A DNA stretch of 64,000 nt from Verminephrobacter eiseniae EF01-2 (GCF_000015565.1 NC_008786.1:5258501-5322500), one strand, 5' to 3'. Shown: positions 1 through 8,684, counted from the first letter of the stretch. Notes: generated from the sequence alone by a model not told the origin. Numbers and translations are program-made.

Positions 1-503
1 AGCCCGGCTTTGCGCGGCGCGACCCGGACTTTCTGGCGCTGCTGGTGGGCAACCACATTCTGGGCGGAGGCGGTTTTGTCTCGCGCCTGACCCACGAGGT
101 GCGTGAACGGCGCGGCCTGAGCTACAACGTCTACAGCTACTTTGCCGCCGGTCTGCACGCCGGCGCCTTCACCGTGGGCCTGCAAACCCGCCCCGACCAG
201 GCCGCCGAGGCCGTCGGGATCGCGCGCGAAGTGATCGCCCGCTTTGTCGCCGACGGCCCCACCGAGGCCGAATTGCGCGCCGCCAAAGACCAGCTGATCG
301 GCGGCTTTGCGCTGCGCATCGACAGCAACGAAAAACTGCTGGGCAATGTGGCCAACATCGCCTGGAACGACTTGCCGCTCGATTACCTGGAGCAATGGTC
401 GAGCCAGGTGCAGGCCCTCACCGTCGCCGACGTGCGCGCCGCAATGGCCCGCAAACTGCAACCCGGGCGCATGGTGACCGTGGTGGTCGGTGGCCGGCCA
501 TGA
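1..503 (+). CDS. M16 family peptidase, C-terminal part (gene cut by window edge)
   Basis: Reading from base 3, the open frame gives about 166 residues ending in VVVGGRP. The stretch GGGGFVSRLTHEVRERRGLSY is typical of the C-terminal half of M16 (pitrilysin/insulinase-like) proteins. In proteobacteria such genes often come in pairs, a zinc-binding subunit and a partner lacking the HxxEH site. The zinc motif would lie upstream, so which one this is cannot be told. The stop overlaps the rsmD start by 4 bp (ATGA), so the two are probably co-transcribed. The family assignment is firm; catalytic status is unknown. Confidence 0.85.
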   Translation, partial: PGFARRDPDFLALLVGNHILGGGGFVSRLTHEVRERRGLSYNVYSYFAAGLHAGAFTVGLQTRPDQAAEAVGIAREVIARFVADGPTEAELRAAKDQLIGGFALRIDSNEKLLGNVANIAWNDLPLDYLEQWSSQVQALTVADVRAAMARKLQPGRMVTVVVGGRP

Positions 504-679
504 GCGCCGCACGGCCGCCCGAAGGCGCTCATACCGTAGCCGAAGGCGAAGGTGCTCCATCCTTCGCCGCACGGCCGCCCGAAGGCACTCATACCGCAGC
601 CGAAGGCGAAGGTGCCTCATCGATCGCCGCACGGCCGCCCGAAGGCGCTCATACCGCAGCCGAAGGCGGAGGCTCTCCA
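500..679 (+). repeat. 60-bp in-frame repeat array, 3 copies, in rsmD
   Basis: The copies start at about 500, 560 and 620, and a diverged fourth begins at 680. Each unit starts (ATG/GTG)AGCGCC and carries GGCGCTCAT about 24 bases on, so the first half can fold as a 9-bp hairpin (ATGAGCGCC against GGCGCTCAT). The period is exactly 60 bases, so reading frame is kept. The same unit occurs in cobQ (16939-17298) and inverted at 43731-43790. Confidence 0.95.
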
Positions 680-1456
680 GTGCGCCGCGCCACGCCGCGC
701 CGGCGGGCCCTGCCCGGTGGCCGCCCGGGCCAGGCCCCTGCTGCCACAGGCAGCAGGCCAAAGGTTCCTGCCGCAGACCGCAAATCGACGGCACCGGCCA
801 AAGGCCGCAAACCAGGCGCTGCACCGGCCAAAGGCCGTCCACCCGGCGCCACCTCCGATGCCCCCGGCGTCATCCGCATCATCGGCGGGCGATGGAAGCG
901 CACCCGCTTGCCCGTGGCCCGCCACCCCGGCCTGCGCCCCACGCCCGAGCGCGTGCGTGCCGCCTTGTTCAACTGGCTCGGGCAGGACCTGGCTGGCTGG
1001 CGCTGCCTGGATGCCTTTGCCGGCACCGGCGCGCTGGGCCTGGAAGCCGCCTCGCGTGGCGCGGCGGCGGTGCAGTTGATCGACAGCGACGCCGCGCTGG
1101 TGGCCCGGTTGCACGGCCTGCAGCAGCGCCTGCAAGCCGGCGCTGCAGATGAACGGCACCTGCCGGCCTGCGCCCTGCAGATACGGCGCGGCGATGGCAT
1201 CGCCGCGCTGCGCCAGGCGGCGCCCGCCAGCATCGATCTGGTGCTGCTCGACCCGCCGTTCGACAGCGCGCTGTTCGAGCCGGCGCTGCAATGCGCAGCC
1301 CGGGCCGTGGCGGCGACTGGCTTCGTCTACCTGGAGGCGCCCCGCGCCTGGAGCGACGCGCAACTGGCCCCGCTCGGGCTGGTGCTGCAGCGCCATCTGA
1401 AAGCCGGCGCGGTGCACGCGCACCTGCTGCGCCCCGGCCCCGCAGGCCCTGCATAA
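500..1456 (+). CDS. rsmD: 16S rRNA (guanine(966)-N2)-methyltransferase RsmD with a repeat-derived N-terminal extension
   Basis: RsmD methylates G966 of 16S rRNA using SAM. The core begins near residue 118 (IRIIGGRWKR), with the SAM-binding motif FAGTGALGLEAASRG near residue 172 and the catalytic motif DPPF near residue 250. The protein is 318 residues, far longer than the usual 180-200, because about 120 residues precede the core. The first 60 residues are three copies of a 20-residue unit of the type SAARPPEGAHTAAEGEGA; an Ala/Pro/Lys-rich linker follows. The chosen ATG overlaps the upstream stop and is itself the first codon of the repeat. A start nearer the core is possible, since no strong ribosome binding site marks either. 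Confidence 0.9.
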   Translation: MSAARPPEGAHTVAEGEGAPSFAARPPEGTHTAAEGEGASSIAARPPEGAHTAAEGGGSPVRRATPRRRALPGGRPGQAPAATGSRPKVPAADRKSTAPAKGRKPGAAPAKGRPPGATSDAPGVIRIIGGRWKRTRLPVARHPGLRPTPERVRAALFNWLGQDLAGWRCLDAFAGTGALGLEAASRGAAAVQLIDSDAALVARLHGLQQRLQAGAADERHLPACALQIRRGDGIAALRQAAPASIDLVLLDPPFDSALFEPALQCAARAVAATGFVYLEAPRAWSDAQLAPLGLVLQRHLKAGAVHAHLLRPGPAGPA

Positions 1457-1524
1457 TGCGCGCACGCGGCCCGGCAGCGGCCAGCGCCCGATTGCGCCGC
1501 CCCACAGGAAGGAGACAAGCAGCC

Positions 1525-2028
1525 ATGGCCCAGAACCTGCTCGCCGTTTACCCCGGCACCTTCGACCCGATCACGCTAGGCCATGAAGACGTGGTGCGCA
1601 GGGCCACCCAGTTGTTCGAGCGCGTGATCGTGGCCGTGGCGGCGGGCCATCACAAAAAGACCTTGTTTGCGCTCGACGAGCGCATCGAGATGGTGCGCGA
1701 CGCAGTCAAGAACTACCCCCGGGTGCAGGTGGAGAGCTTCGCCGGCCTGTTGCGCGATTTCGTGGTCGCGCGCGGCGGCAAAGCCATGGTGCGCGGCCTG
1801 CGCGCCGTGACCGACTTCGACTACGAATTCCAGCTCGCCGGCATGAACCGCAGCCTGATGCCCCAGGTCGAGACCGTGTTCCTCACCCCCGGCGACAAGT
1901 ACCAGTTCATCAGCAGCACCTTCGTGCGCGAAATCGCCGCGCTCGGCGGCGAGGTGCACAAGTTCGTCTCGCCAGCCGTGCAGGAACGCCTGCAAGCCAA
2001 AGTACGCAGCCAGGCAGCGCAGGAGTGA
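1525..2028 (+). CDS. coaD: Phosphopantetheine adenylyltransferase
   Basis: CoaD transfers AMP from ATP to 4'-phosphopantetheine, the penultimate step of coenzyme A synthesis. The 167-residue protein has the nucleotidyltransferase signature YPGTFDPITLGH (residues 9-20, with TxGH) and the C-terminal ISSTFVRE motif near residue 127. Length is normal for the family. The start at 1525 is preceded by a strong ribosome binding site (AGGAAGGAG, 1506-1514). The rsmD-coaD order is common in betaproteobacteria and supports both calls. Confidence 0.97.
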   Translation: MAQNLLAVYPGTFDPITLGHEDVVRRATQLFERVIVAVAAGHHKKTLFALDERIEMVRDAVKNYPRVQVESFAGLLRDFVVARGGKAMVRGLRAVTDFDYEFQLAGMNRSLMPQVETVFLTPGDKYQFISSTFVREIAALGGEVHKFVSPAVQERLQAKVRSQAAQE

Positions 2029-2038
2029 TGTTTGCCCC

Positions 2039-3283
2039 ATGTCCAGTCTGTTCTCGCCCGCCCAATGCTGGTCTTTGGCCGACCGGTTCGCAACCCCGCT
2101 GTGGGTGTATGACGCAGCCACCATCGTCGAGCGCATCGCCCGGCTGTCCCGGTTCGACACCATCCGCTTTGCGCAAAAAGCCTGCTCGAACATCCACATC
2201 CTTGCGCTGATGCGCGCGCAGGGCGTGCTGGTCGATGCGGTCTCGCGCGGCGAGATCCTGCGGGCGCTGGCCGCCGGCTACCAGACCGGCGCCCAGCCCG
2301 CGCAGATCGTCTTCACCGCCGACCTGTTCGACGCCGCCACGCTGGCCTGCGTCATCGAGCATCGCGTGCCGGTGAACGCCGGCTCGATGGACATGCTGCA
2401 CCAGCTAGGCCCGCGCTCGCCCGGCCACGCGGTATGGCTGCGCATCAACCCCGGCTTTGGCCATGGCCACAGCCACAAGACCAACACCGGCGGCGAACAC
2501 AGCAAGCACGGCATCTGGCACACCGACCTGCCGGCCGCGCTCGCCGCCATCAGGCAGCATGGCCTGGACCTGGTGGGCCTGCACATGCATATCGGCTCGG
2601 GCGTGGACTACCGCCACCTGGCGCAGGTCTGCGACGCCATGGTGGCGCTGGTGCGCGGCGTGCGCGCGGCAGGGCATGATCTGCGGGCGATATCGGCCGG
2701 CGGCGGCCTGTCTGTCCCGTACCGCAGCGGCGACCCGGTGGTCGACACGGCGCATTACCACGGCCTGTGGGAAGCGGCGCGCCAGCAGGCCCAGGCCATC
2801 ATCGGCCACCCGCTGACGCTGGAGATCGAGCCGGGCCGCTATTTGGTGGCCGAATCGGGCGTGCTGCTCGCTGCGGTGTGCGCGACCAAGCAGGTGGGCA
2901 GCAACCACTTCGTGCTGCTCGACGCGGGCTTCAATGAACTGCTGCGCCCCTCGATGTACGGCAGCTACCACGCGATGAGCCTGCTGCGGCGCGACGGCGC
3001 CAGCGCCGCCGGGCGCCCCACCGTGGTGGCCGGCCCGCTGTGCGAAGCGGGCGACGTATTCACGCAAAGCGGCGACGGCCTGGTGCTGCCACGCGACCTG
3101 CCCCCCGCCGAGGTGGGCGACCTGCTGCTCATCCATGACACCGGGGCCTACGGCGCGACCATGTCCTCCAACTACAACACCCGCCCCCTGAGCGCCGAAG
3201 CGCTGGTCGAAGGCGCCCAGGCCCGGCTCATCCGCCGCCGCCAGACGGTCGACGAACTGCTGGCGCTGGAACGGGGGCTTTGA
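2039..3283 (+). CDS. lysA: Diaminopimelate decarboxylase
   Basis: LysA is a PLP enzyme converting meso-diaminopimelate to L-lysine. The 414-residue sequence has the PLP lysine in FAQKACSN (K47), HMHIGSG near residue 181, EIEPGR near 260 and CEAGD near 335, the fold-type III decarboxylase set. Carboxynorspermidine decarboxylase is related but shorter and less similar over these motifs, so LysA is preferred. It starts 10 bases after the coaD stop. No lysR-type regulator lies beside it. Confidence 0.9.
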   Translation: MSSLFSPAQCWSLADRFATPLWVYDAATIVERIARLSRFDTIRFAQKACSNIHILALMRAQGVLVDAVSRGEILRALAAGYQTGAQPAQIVFTADLFDAATLACVIEHRVPVNAGSMDMLHQLGPRSPGHAVWLRINPGFGHGHSHKTNTGGEHSKHGIWHTDLPAALAAIRQHGLDLVGLHMHIGSGVDYRHLAQVCDAMVALVRGVRAAGHDLRAISAGGGLSVPYRSGDPVVDTAHYHGLWEAARQQAQAIIGHPLTLEIEPGRYLVAESGVLLAAVCATKQVGSNHFVLLDAGFNELLRPSMYGSYHAMSLLRRDGASAAGRPTVVAGPLCEAGDVFTQSGDGLVLPRDLPPAEVGDLLLIHDTGAYGATMSSNYNTRPLSAEALVEGAQARLIRRRQTVDELLALERGL

Positions 3284-3596
3284 GCACCCCCTCGAGCATC
3301 CCTTTGCGCGCCCGTTCCAGGCCCGCGCCACCACGTTGGACACAGCGGCGCAGGCCAGCGCGCACCACGGTGGGCTGGCCGACGATGCCGGCGCGCCGCC
3401 GATGAGCGGGGTTGGTGCGCAGAACCGGCAGCGCAGGCAGGCGCACGCGCCCCAAGCCCCAAGACGGCTCTGGCATGTATGTTGCGCGCGCTGCTGCGGG
3501 CAGGGCTTTCCTTGGCTCATGCCCGGTCAGGGGCACCATGCCCGCGCCAAAGTGCTGTCGTGCGGCGTCTTTCATTCACTCCAGCGGAGTTTCCCG
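3284..3596. other. Intergenic stretch without recognised gene
   Basis: These 313 bases separate lysA from the binding-protein gene. No open frame here resembles a known family, and no riboswitch or obvious terminator was seen. Confidence 0.5.
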
Positions 3597-4643
3597 ATGG
3601 GCATTTCCACCCCTGTGCGGGTATCTTGCGGCGCCAGCGGGCCGGCGGGCTGGACCCGCCGGCTGTTCAAACCCTTGCTCAGCCTGGTGCTCGCCGCCGC
3701 TGCAAGCGCTGCGTCCGGCGCCGGTCCGGCGCGCATGAAGATCGGCACCACGGTCTGGATCGGCTACGGGCCTTTTTACGTGGCCGAGGCGCTGGACCTG
3801 TACAAGAAGCACAACCTGCAGGTATCGCTGCAGGTGTTCAGCGATCCGGCGCTGATTGCGTCCGCGATTGCCAGCGGTGCGATCGACGGCGGCACGCTGA
3901 CCTATGACCAGGTGATCGGCCAAGTGGCCGCAGGCCGGGCCCAGAAAGTGGTGCTGCCGATCGATTACTCCAACGGCGGCGACGCCATCGTGGCCGACAA
4001 GACCATTGCCAGGCTGGCCGACTTCAAGGGCCAAAAAATCGGCTTCAACCCCTTGTCGCCGTCCGACTTTCTGCTGACCTATGCCCTGAAGACGGCCGGT
4101 CTGACGGACAAGGACATCACCCCCGTCAGCATGACGCCCGAAAGCGTGCCTGCGGCGATGGCCTCCGGCCAGATGTCCATCGGGGTGACCTATGAGCCCA
4201 GCCTGTCGCAGATCCTCGGCCAGGGCGGCGGCAAGAAATTCAAGGTGGTTTTTTCCTCCAGGGAAACGCCGGGCCTGATTGCCGATGTGCTGGTGTTCGA
4301 CGACAAAACCATACAGGCCAGGCCGGCCGAGATTTCCGCCATCATCGGGGCCTACCTCGATGGCCTGGCGTACATGAAGGCCAAACCGGACGATGCCGCC
4401 AAGATCATTGGCAAGTTCATGGGCGTGACGCCCAAGCAGGTCAAGGAACAGCTCTCCGGCGTGTACAACATCCCGATGGCTGAAATGCCCAAGGCTTTCG
4501 CCAAATCCGCAGACACCACCTCCTACTACGGCAGTGCCGAGGTGATCGGCAAACTGCTGCTGGACAAGGGCCAGATCAAGGCCATTCCTGCGATCGAGGC
4601 CACGATGGACGCGCGGTTCGTGACGGCCCTGACGAAAAAGTGA
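3597..4643 (+). CDS. NitT/TauT-type ABC transporter substrate-binding protein
   Basis: This 348-residue protein has a basic N-terminus and a hydrophobic stretch (about residues 24-44) ending in an Ala-rich cleavage region, so it should be exported. The mature part begins MKIGTTVWIGYGPFYVAEALDLY, typical of the SsuA/TauA/NMT1-like binding proteins for sulfonates, nitrate, thiamin precursors or other small organic compounds. No permease or ATPase gene is next to it; instead it is followed by a broken desaturase and a creatininase relic, so it may be the remnant of a larger transport/catabolic cluster. The substrate cannot be read from the sequence. Confidence 0.8.
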   Translation: MGISTPVRVSCGASGPAGWTRRLFKPLLSLVLAAAASAASGAGPARMKIGTTVWIGYGPFYVAEALDLYKKHNLQVSLQVFSDPALIASAIASGAIDGGTLTYDQVIGQVAAGRAQKVVLPIDYSNGGDAIVADKTIARLADFKGQKIGFNPLSPSDFLLTYALKTAGLTDKDITPVSMTPESVPAAMASGQMSIGVTYEPSLSQILGQGGGKKFKVVFSSRETPGLIADVLVFDDKTIQARPAEISAIIGAYLDGLAYMKAKPDDAAKIIGKFMGVTPKQVKEQLSGVYNIPMAEMPKAFAKSADTTSYYGSAEVIGKLLLDKGQIKAIPAIEATMDARFVTALTKK

Positions 4644-4699
4644 GCCGGGTTGCCAAACCATTGCCATTGCCAAGGCCAGGCCCGGACGCATTCCGCCGG

Positions 4700-5915
4700 A
4701 TGGAGACCCACGCCATGCCATCCATCTACCGCCATCCCGATGGCGTCTGGCCCAACACCCTGGCGCTGGCCGCCACGCTGCTGACTTACCCGGCGGGCCT
4801 GGGTCTGCTGCTGGTGCCCGGCATGGGCTGGGCGCTGGCGTGCAATGCGCTGGGCCTGTTCCTGCTGGTGCTGAGCCTGGTGTCGCGTCACCGATCATCT
4901 GTCGGTCTGCGCTGGCCATCGAAGCGCATCGCGGCGTTGCATCGCTTGCCAATACAGCTCGGTATGGGCTGCGCGATGCGCCTTGCGCTGCGCTCCGATG
5001 GCGGCGCGCAGCCTGCGACATCTGATCCGTGACGCGACACTAGTCTGTTCCGCCTATTTCATCCACGAGTTTGCGCACCAGACGATTTTCAGGAGCGCGC
5101 AGGCGAATGCCCGCTGGGGCCTGCTGATGGGTTGGTTGAACGGCAGTTGTTTTGCGCGTTTCGACGACCTGCGGCGCAAGCACATGCGCCACCATCTGGA
5201 GCGGGCCGATGTTCTGACGTTCGATGCCAAGGGATTTTTGCTGCGCTCACCGGCGTGGTTGCGCCGCACCGTCGTGGCACTGGAGTGGGCTTACTTCCCT
5301 GCGGTCGAGTACCTGATGCGCGCCTTCGTGATCCTGATGCCGTTTCGCGCGGGCGGCACGGCGTCTGCGCGCCTGCGTATCGTGGCCATCGCGCTGCTGC
5401 GGCTGGCGGCGCTGGCGCTGCTGGCCATCGCCTCGCCCAAGGCGCTGCTGCTGTATTGCCTGGCGGTTCTGATCTTCATCACCGTGCTGCGCTTTGCCGA
5501 CTGCTTTCAGCACACCTACGACGCCTATCCGATCCTGGACGACAGGCCCTTGCCGCAAGACAAGATACGCGACCGCGACTATGGGCAGGCGCATACGTTC
5601 ACCGATGTGGCGGGCGTTTCCGACGCATGGGGCCATGCCCTGCTGAACATGGTGTGGCTGAACTTCGGTTTCCACAACGCGCACCACGAACGCCCCACCG
5701 TGCCCTGGCACCGTTTGCCGGCCTACCACCGCACGCTGTACCGGCCAGACCATGCACAGGTGATTACCGTGGGCGAGTTGCTGCACAGCTTTCATGCCAA
5801 CCGCATCCGGCGCATTTTTGCGCAAGACTACGGCCAGGTGGGGCCGTTCGGCACACCGGGCCGGGCCGATCGCTTCGTGGGCGCCGTCGGCGTCTCATTT
5901 CTGACGGCGGTTTGA
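4700..5915 (+). pseudogene. Fatty acid desaturase-type gene interrupted by a MITE-like element
   Basis: The N-terminal part (4700-4880) encodes hydrophobic segments in one frame. The rest (5044-5915) continues in another frame with the three histidine boxes of membrane desaturases/hydroxylases: HEFAHQ, RRKHMRHH and HNAHHERP. A 159-bp element at 4881-5039 splits them and introduces a stop at 5030-5032. Joining CTGG (4877-4880) directly to base 5044 restores an uninterrupted frame reading LSLVCSAYF, so the gene was intact before insertion. The start may be 4700 or 4715. The substrate class (lipid or small molecule) is unknown. Confidence 0.85.
4881..5039 (+). mobile_element. MITE-like element, copy A (159 bp)
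   Basis: The ends are inverted repeats: TGTCGCGTCACCGATCA at the left, and the right end read on the other strand is TGTCGCGTCACGGATCA. About 24 bp can be paired with a few mismatches. It is flanked by CTGG and CTAG, which fits a 4-bp target duplication of type CTRG. There is no transposase frame inside. It is nearly identical to the copies at 6045, 13941 and 15443 and has the same orientation as the copy at 13941. Confidence 0.9.
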
Positions 5916-5916
5916 C

Positions 5917-6559
5917 ATGACCTGCCGCCATCGCGTGCTGCTGCCGACGGCTGCCGTTGCCTGGCCGGCGAAGGTGGCGCAACGGGCTTTACGAGAACCA
6001 ATGGTTTTTGATCGAAGGCATCGACCTGGGCCTGCGCGACCTGGTGTCGCGTCATCGGTCAGATGTCGCAGGCTGCGCGCAGCCATCGGAGCGCAGCGCA
6101 AGGCGCAGCGCGCAGCCCATACCGAGCGTATTGGCAAGCGATGCAACGCCGCGATGCGCTTCGATGGCCAGCGCAGACCGACAGATGATCGGTGACGCGA
6201 CACCAGAGCCGCAGCCGGCATTGCAGGTCATGCGGCTGGAGTACTGGGACTTTTTGACAGCCGCCACGCTGGCCGATGTGTTCCCGGACGGCTTTCCCGG
6301 CTTTGCGCTGGAACATGCGGCAGTGATAGAAACGTCGCTGATGCTGCACTACCATCCGTCGCTGGTGCGCACCGACCTGATCCCGGACGAGCCGCCGGCC
6401 GACTTCCCGCCCTACGACCTGTACCCGACGCCCAAGGACTGGGTGCCGCCGTCCGGTGTGTTGTCATCCGCCAAGGGTGCCAGCGCAGAAAAAGGCCAGC
6501 GCATGGCGCATGAACTCGCGCAGCGCATGGCGGCGGCCGTGGCCCGGGCATTGCGCTGA
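5917..6559 (+). pseudogene. Creatininase (creatinine amidohydrolase) relic carrying a MITE-like element
   Basis: Three pieces match the Pseudomonas creatininase family as I recall it: RVLLPTAAV (5917 onward), NGLYENQWFLIEGIDLGLRDL (about 5978-6043) and VMRLEYWDF through FALEHAAVIETSLMLHYHP to PPYDLYPTPKDW and the C-terminus (6229-6559). The N-terminal third and roughly 80-90 residues between the first two pieces are missing, and those pieces are in different frames. The metal-ligand histidine of the family motif NGHYEN is Leu here. Element B (6045-6202) sits between pieces two and three. The enzyme cannot be functional. It follows the desaturase stop by one base. Confidence 0.75.
6045..6202 (-). 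mobile_element. MITE-like element, copy B (158 bp)
   Basis: Same family as copy A, in the opposite orientation, flanked by CTGG and CCAG. It lies inside the creatininase relic. With a 4-bp duplication the insertion adds 162 bp, a multiple of three, and no stop occurs in the host frame, so an open frame runs through it. Confidence 0.9.
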
Positions 6560-6660
6560 TCGCGTTTTCCCCGGTGACCCCGCTCCCCACGGACGAGGGG
6601 ATACGCGGGGATACGAGGGCCAAGGGGGATGTGCATGGCCCGTGCCGCTGGCGCGGTGCC

Positions 6661-7473
6661 TCACTGCACCACGCCCTTGTAGAACATATAGGCCGCCAGG
6701 GCGAACAGCAGCGACGCGAAAACCCGCTTGAGCTGCCGCACCGGCAGCTTGTGCGCGGCCTTGGCGCCCAGCGGGGCCGTGAACACGCTGCAGGCGGCGA
6801 TCACCGCCAGGGCCGGCAGCCAGATGTAGCCCAGCGATGCGGCGGGCAGTCCGCTGATGTGCTGTCCGCTGATCACATAGCCCAGCACGTTCGCCAACGC
6901 AATCGGAAATCCGAGCGCGGCACTGCTGGCCACCGCGTTGTGGATCGGCACGTTGCACCAGGTCATGAAGGGCACGCTGACAAAACCGCCGCCGGCGCCG
7001 ACCAGGCCCGACAGAAACCCGATCACGCCGCCTGCGGCCACCTGGCCCGCAGCGCCCGGCAGATGGCGCGTGGGGGCGGGCTTTTTGTCCAGAAACATCT
7101 GCGTGGCCGAGAAACTGACGAACAGGGCAAAAAAGATCGCCAGAAAGGCGCCCTTGAGCAACGCAAACACGCCCAGGCTGGCGCCCAGGCCCCCCAGCAC
7201 GATGCCGGGCGCCAGTCGTCGGACGATGTCCCAGCGCACCGCGCCGCGCCGGTGGTGGGCACGCACGCTGGAGATCGATGTGAACACGATGGTGGCCATC
7301 GAGGTCGCAATCGCCATCTTCACCGCCAGGTCGGGCGCCACCTGTTGCGTGCCCAGTATGTAGGTCATGAACGGCACCATCAACATGCCGCCGCCAATGC
7401 CCAGCAGGCCCGCCAGAAAGCCCGTGACAAGGCCGAGCACACCGAGTTCAACGATCAGCAGAGGGTCCAGCAT
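6661..7473 (-). CDS. TauE/SafE-family membrane transporter (DUF81)
   Basis: The 270-residue protein is almost wholly hydrophobic. It has two related glycine-rich halves: GFLAGLLGIGGGMLMVP near residue 18 and GFLSGLVGAGGGFVSVP near residue 150. This duplicated pattern is diagnostic of the TauE/SafE sulfite/organosulfur exporter family; about eight membrane spans are expected. The ATG at 7471-7473 begins right before the first span; no good Shine-Dalgarno precedes it. It is a single gene, convergent with the creatininase relic. The transported anion is unknown. Confidence 0.88.
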   Translation of the reverse strand: MLDPLLIVELGVLGLVTGFLAGLLGIGGGMLMVPFMTYILGTQQVAPDLAVKMAIATSMATIVFTSISSVRAHHRRGAVRWDIVRRLAPGIVLGGLGASLGVFALLKGAFLAIFFALFVSFSATQMFLDKKPAPTRHLPGAAGQVAAGGVIGFLSGLVGAGGGFVSVPFMTWCNVPIHNAVASSAALGFPIALANVLGYVISGQHISGLPAASLGYIWLPALAVIAACSVFTAPLGAKAAHKLPVRQLKRVFASLLFALAAYMFYKGVVQ

Positions 7474-7776
7474 GGTGCAAGGAAGGTGGGAAGGATGAAA
7501 CGCTGCGCCAGCCGTGCCGGCGCGCAAATGGCTGCATATGAGGCGGCATATGAAACCGGGCATGGACCCGCACATGAATCCACGCGCGCGAGCGCCGGGG
7601 CGGCGTTGCAAATCCTTGCGGCGCCTCTTGCGGCGCCTGGAGGCAGCGGGCAGCGCCAGGATTTGCGCGCTGCCCCGACACGAAGCGCATCGATTTCATT
7701 GTGTGCAGCCATTTTCCGGACGGCACACAGGCCGGCGGCGCAGCCGTGGCCGGGGGTGCGGTGGCAGGGATATGAA
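7474..7776. other. Intergenic stretch without recognised gene
   Basis: This lies between tauE-like and the 6S RNA gene. It holds short direct duplications (GGCGCCTCTTGC type near 7620-7640; GCATATGA-type near 7535-7555) and nothing recognisable as coding. Confidence 0.5.
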
Positions 7777-7951
7777 GGTGTCTGCGAATACCACCAGGCC
7801 CTCATCCCGAACCGGGGGTTCAGGTGGGCGAGGGCAGCCCGGCGTTGGGTTCATCTGACGCGAGATGATCACGCTCACCGGGCAATGTACCAAGCCCGGG
7901 CTCGATGAGCATTGGTTCAAGGAAATATAAAGCCCGGCGGCTTCGCAGACA
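7777..7951 (-). ncRNA. ssrS: 6S RNA
   Basis: On the minus strand the 5' end TGTCTGCGAAGCCGCC pairs with 3' GGTGGTATTCGCAGACA, forming the long closing stem. Internal arms include CCTTGAACC, and CACCTGAACC followed by GGTTCGGG, the pattern of proteobacterial 6S RNAs. The length is about 175 nt. 6S RNA binds the sigma-70 holoenzyme and damps transcription in stationary phase. Location downstream of zapA on the same strand is the usual betaproteobacterial (and E. coli-like) arrangement. Confidence 0.85.
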
Positions 7952-7956
7952 GCGCC

Positions 7957-7962
7957 ATTGTA
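7957..7962 (-). promoter_or_regulatory. Probable -10 box of 6S RNA
   Basis: The minus strand reads TACAAT about six bases before the inferred 5' end of 6S RNA. No convincing -35 match was seen at 17 bp. Confidence 0.5.
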
Positions 7963-8082
7963 GGCTCGTCGCTCCGTGGCGCGCGCTACCGTGCATCCAC
8001 TGCGTCGTGCAAGGCGGCGGCGCCTGCCGCCAGGCACGCTGCGCAATCGGCTTTGCCAGGCCGCTGGCGATGCGGGGATGAT

Positions 8083-8463
8083 TCACAACAACCGGCTGTC
8101 GGCCGCCAGGGCCTGGTCCAGCCGCCGGACCAGCATTTGCAGGTGGTGCTGCTCATCGTCTGCGGGCAGAAGGCTTGCCGGCCGTGCCGTGGCGCCCGCT
8201 GCCGGGGCGATGGTTTGCCGGGTGGCTGGCGCCCCGGATTTGCCGGCGGCTGGCGCTGCCGCCTCGCGGTCGGCAATGGCGAAGGCCAGGTTCAGTGCGG
8301 CCAGCACGGCAATGCGTTCGCGGGAGCGGACTTTGCCCGCATCGCGGATGCGCGTCATCGCGCTATCGACGCGCTCGACCGCATCGAGCAAGCGGCCCTC
8401 GTGGCCCTCGGGGCAACTGAGCAGGTAGCTCTGCTGCAATATCTGCACCTCGATTTGCTTCAT
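8083..8463 (-). CDS. zapA: Cell division protein ZapA
   Basis: ZapA binds FtsZ and bundles its filaments at the division site. The 126-residue protein begins MKQIEVQILQQSYLLSCPEG, the characteristic ZapA N-terminal domain, with the helix RLLDAVERVDSAMTRIRDAGKV and then the coiled-coil region. An Ala/Pro-rich insertion (about residues 72-98) separates the last helix. Its ATG overlaps the stop of the upstream small coiled-coil gene (ATGA), so the two form an operon, followed by 6S RNA. Confidence 0.9.
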   Translation of the reverse strand: MKQIEVQILQQSYLLSCPEGHEGRLLDAVERVDSAMTRIRDAGKVRSRERIAVLAALNLAFAIADREAAAPAAGKSGAPATRQTIAPAAGATARPASLLPADDEQHHLQMLVRRLDQALAADSRLL

Positions 8464-8684
8464 TTGGCTTCTTTCGTGCGGGACGGGGCGGCGGGCAGGC
8501 GTTCGAGCAGGGCGTCGACCCGTGCGCGCGCAGCGTTCAGGCGCGATTTGAGCGCGTCCCGCTCCTGCGTCAGCGCGGCCACCTGCTCGGCCAGCAGCGC
8601 ATTGGTGCGGCGCAACTCCGCATGGCGCAGCAGCAGGCGCTCAACCCGCTCGGCGATCTGGTCGATGGTGAATGGGGCTGCCAT
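8460..8684 (-). CDS. Small coiled-coil protein of the ZapA operon (TIGR02449/DUF904-like)
   Basis: This is a 74-residue protein with a heptad-rich helix: QIAERVERLLLRHAELRR then ALLAEQVAALTQERDALKSR. Such short coiled-coil proteins sit directly upstream of zapA in many betaproteobacteria and resemble ZapB in size and shape. A role in divisome assembly is inferred from position only. The ATG at 8682-8684 was chosen because the coiled coil starts just after it; the frame is open farther upstream. Confidence 0.75.
   Translation of the reverse strand: MAAPFTIDQIAERVERLLLRHAELRRTNALLAEQVAALTQERDALKSRLNAARARVDALLERLPAAPSRTKEAK

Noticed and set aside
4877..5043. CTRG as part of the MITE ends instead of a target duplication
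   Set aside because: The frame arithmetic at copies A and B fits a 158-159 bp element plus 4 duplicated bases; counting CTRG on both sides as element does not restore the desaturase frame.
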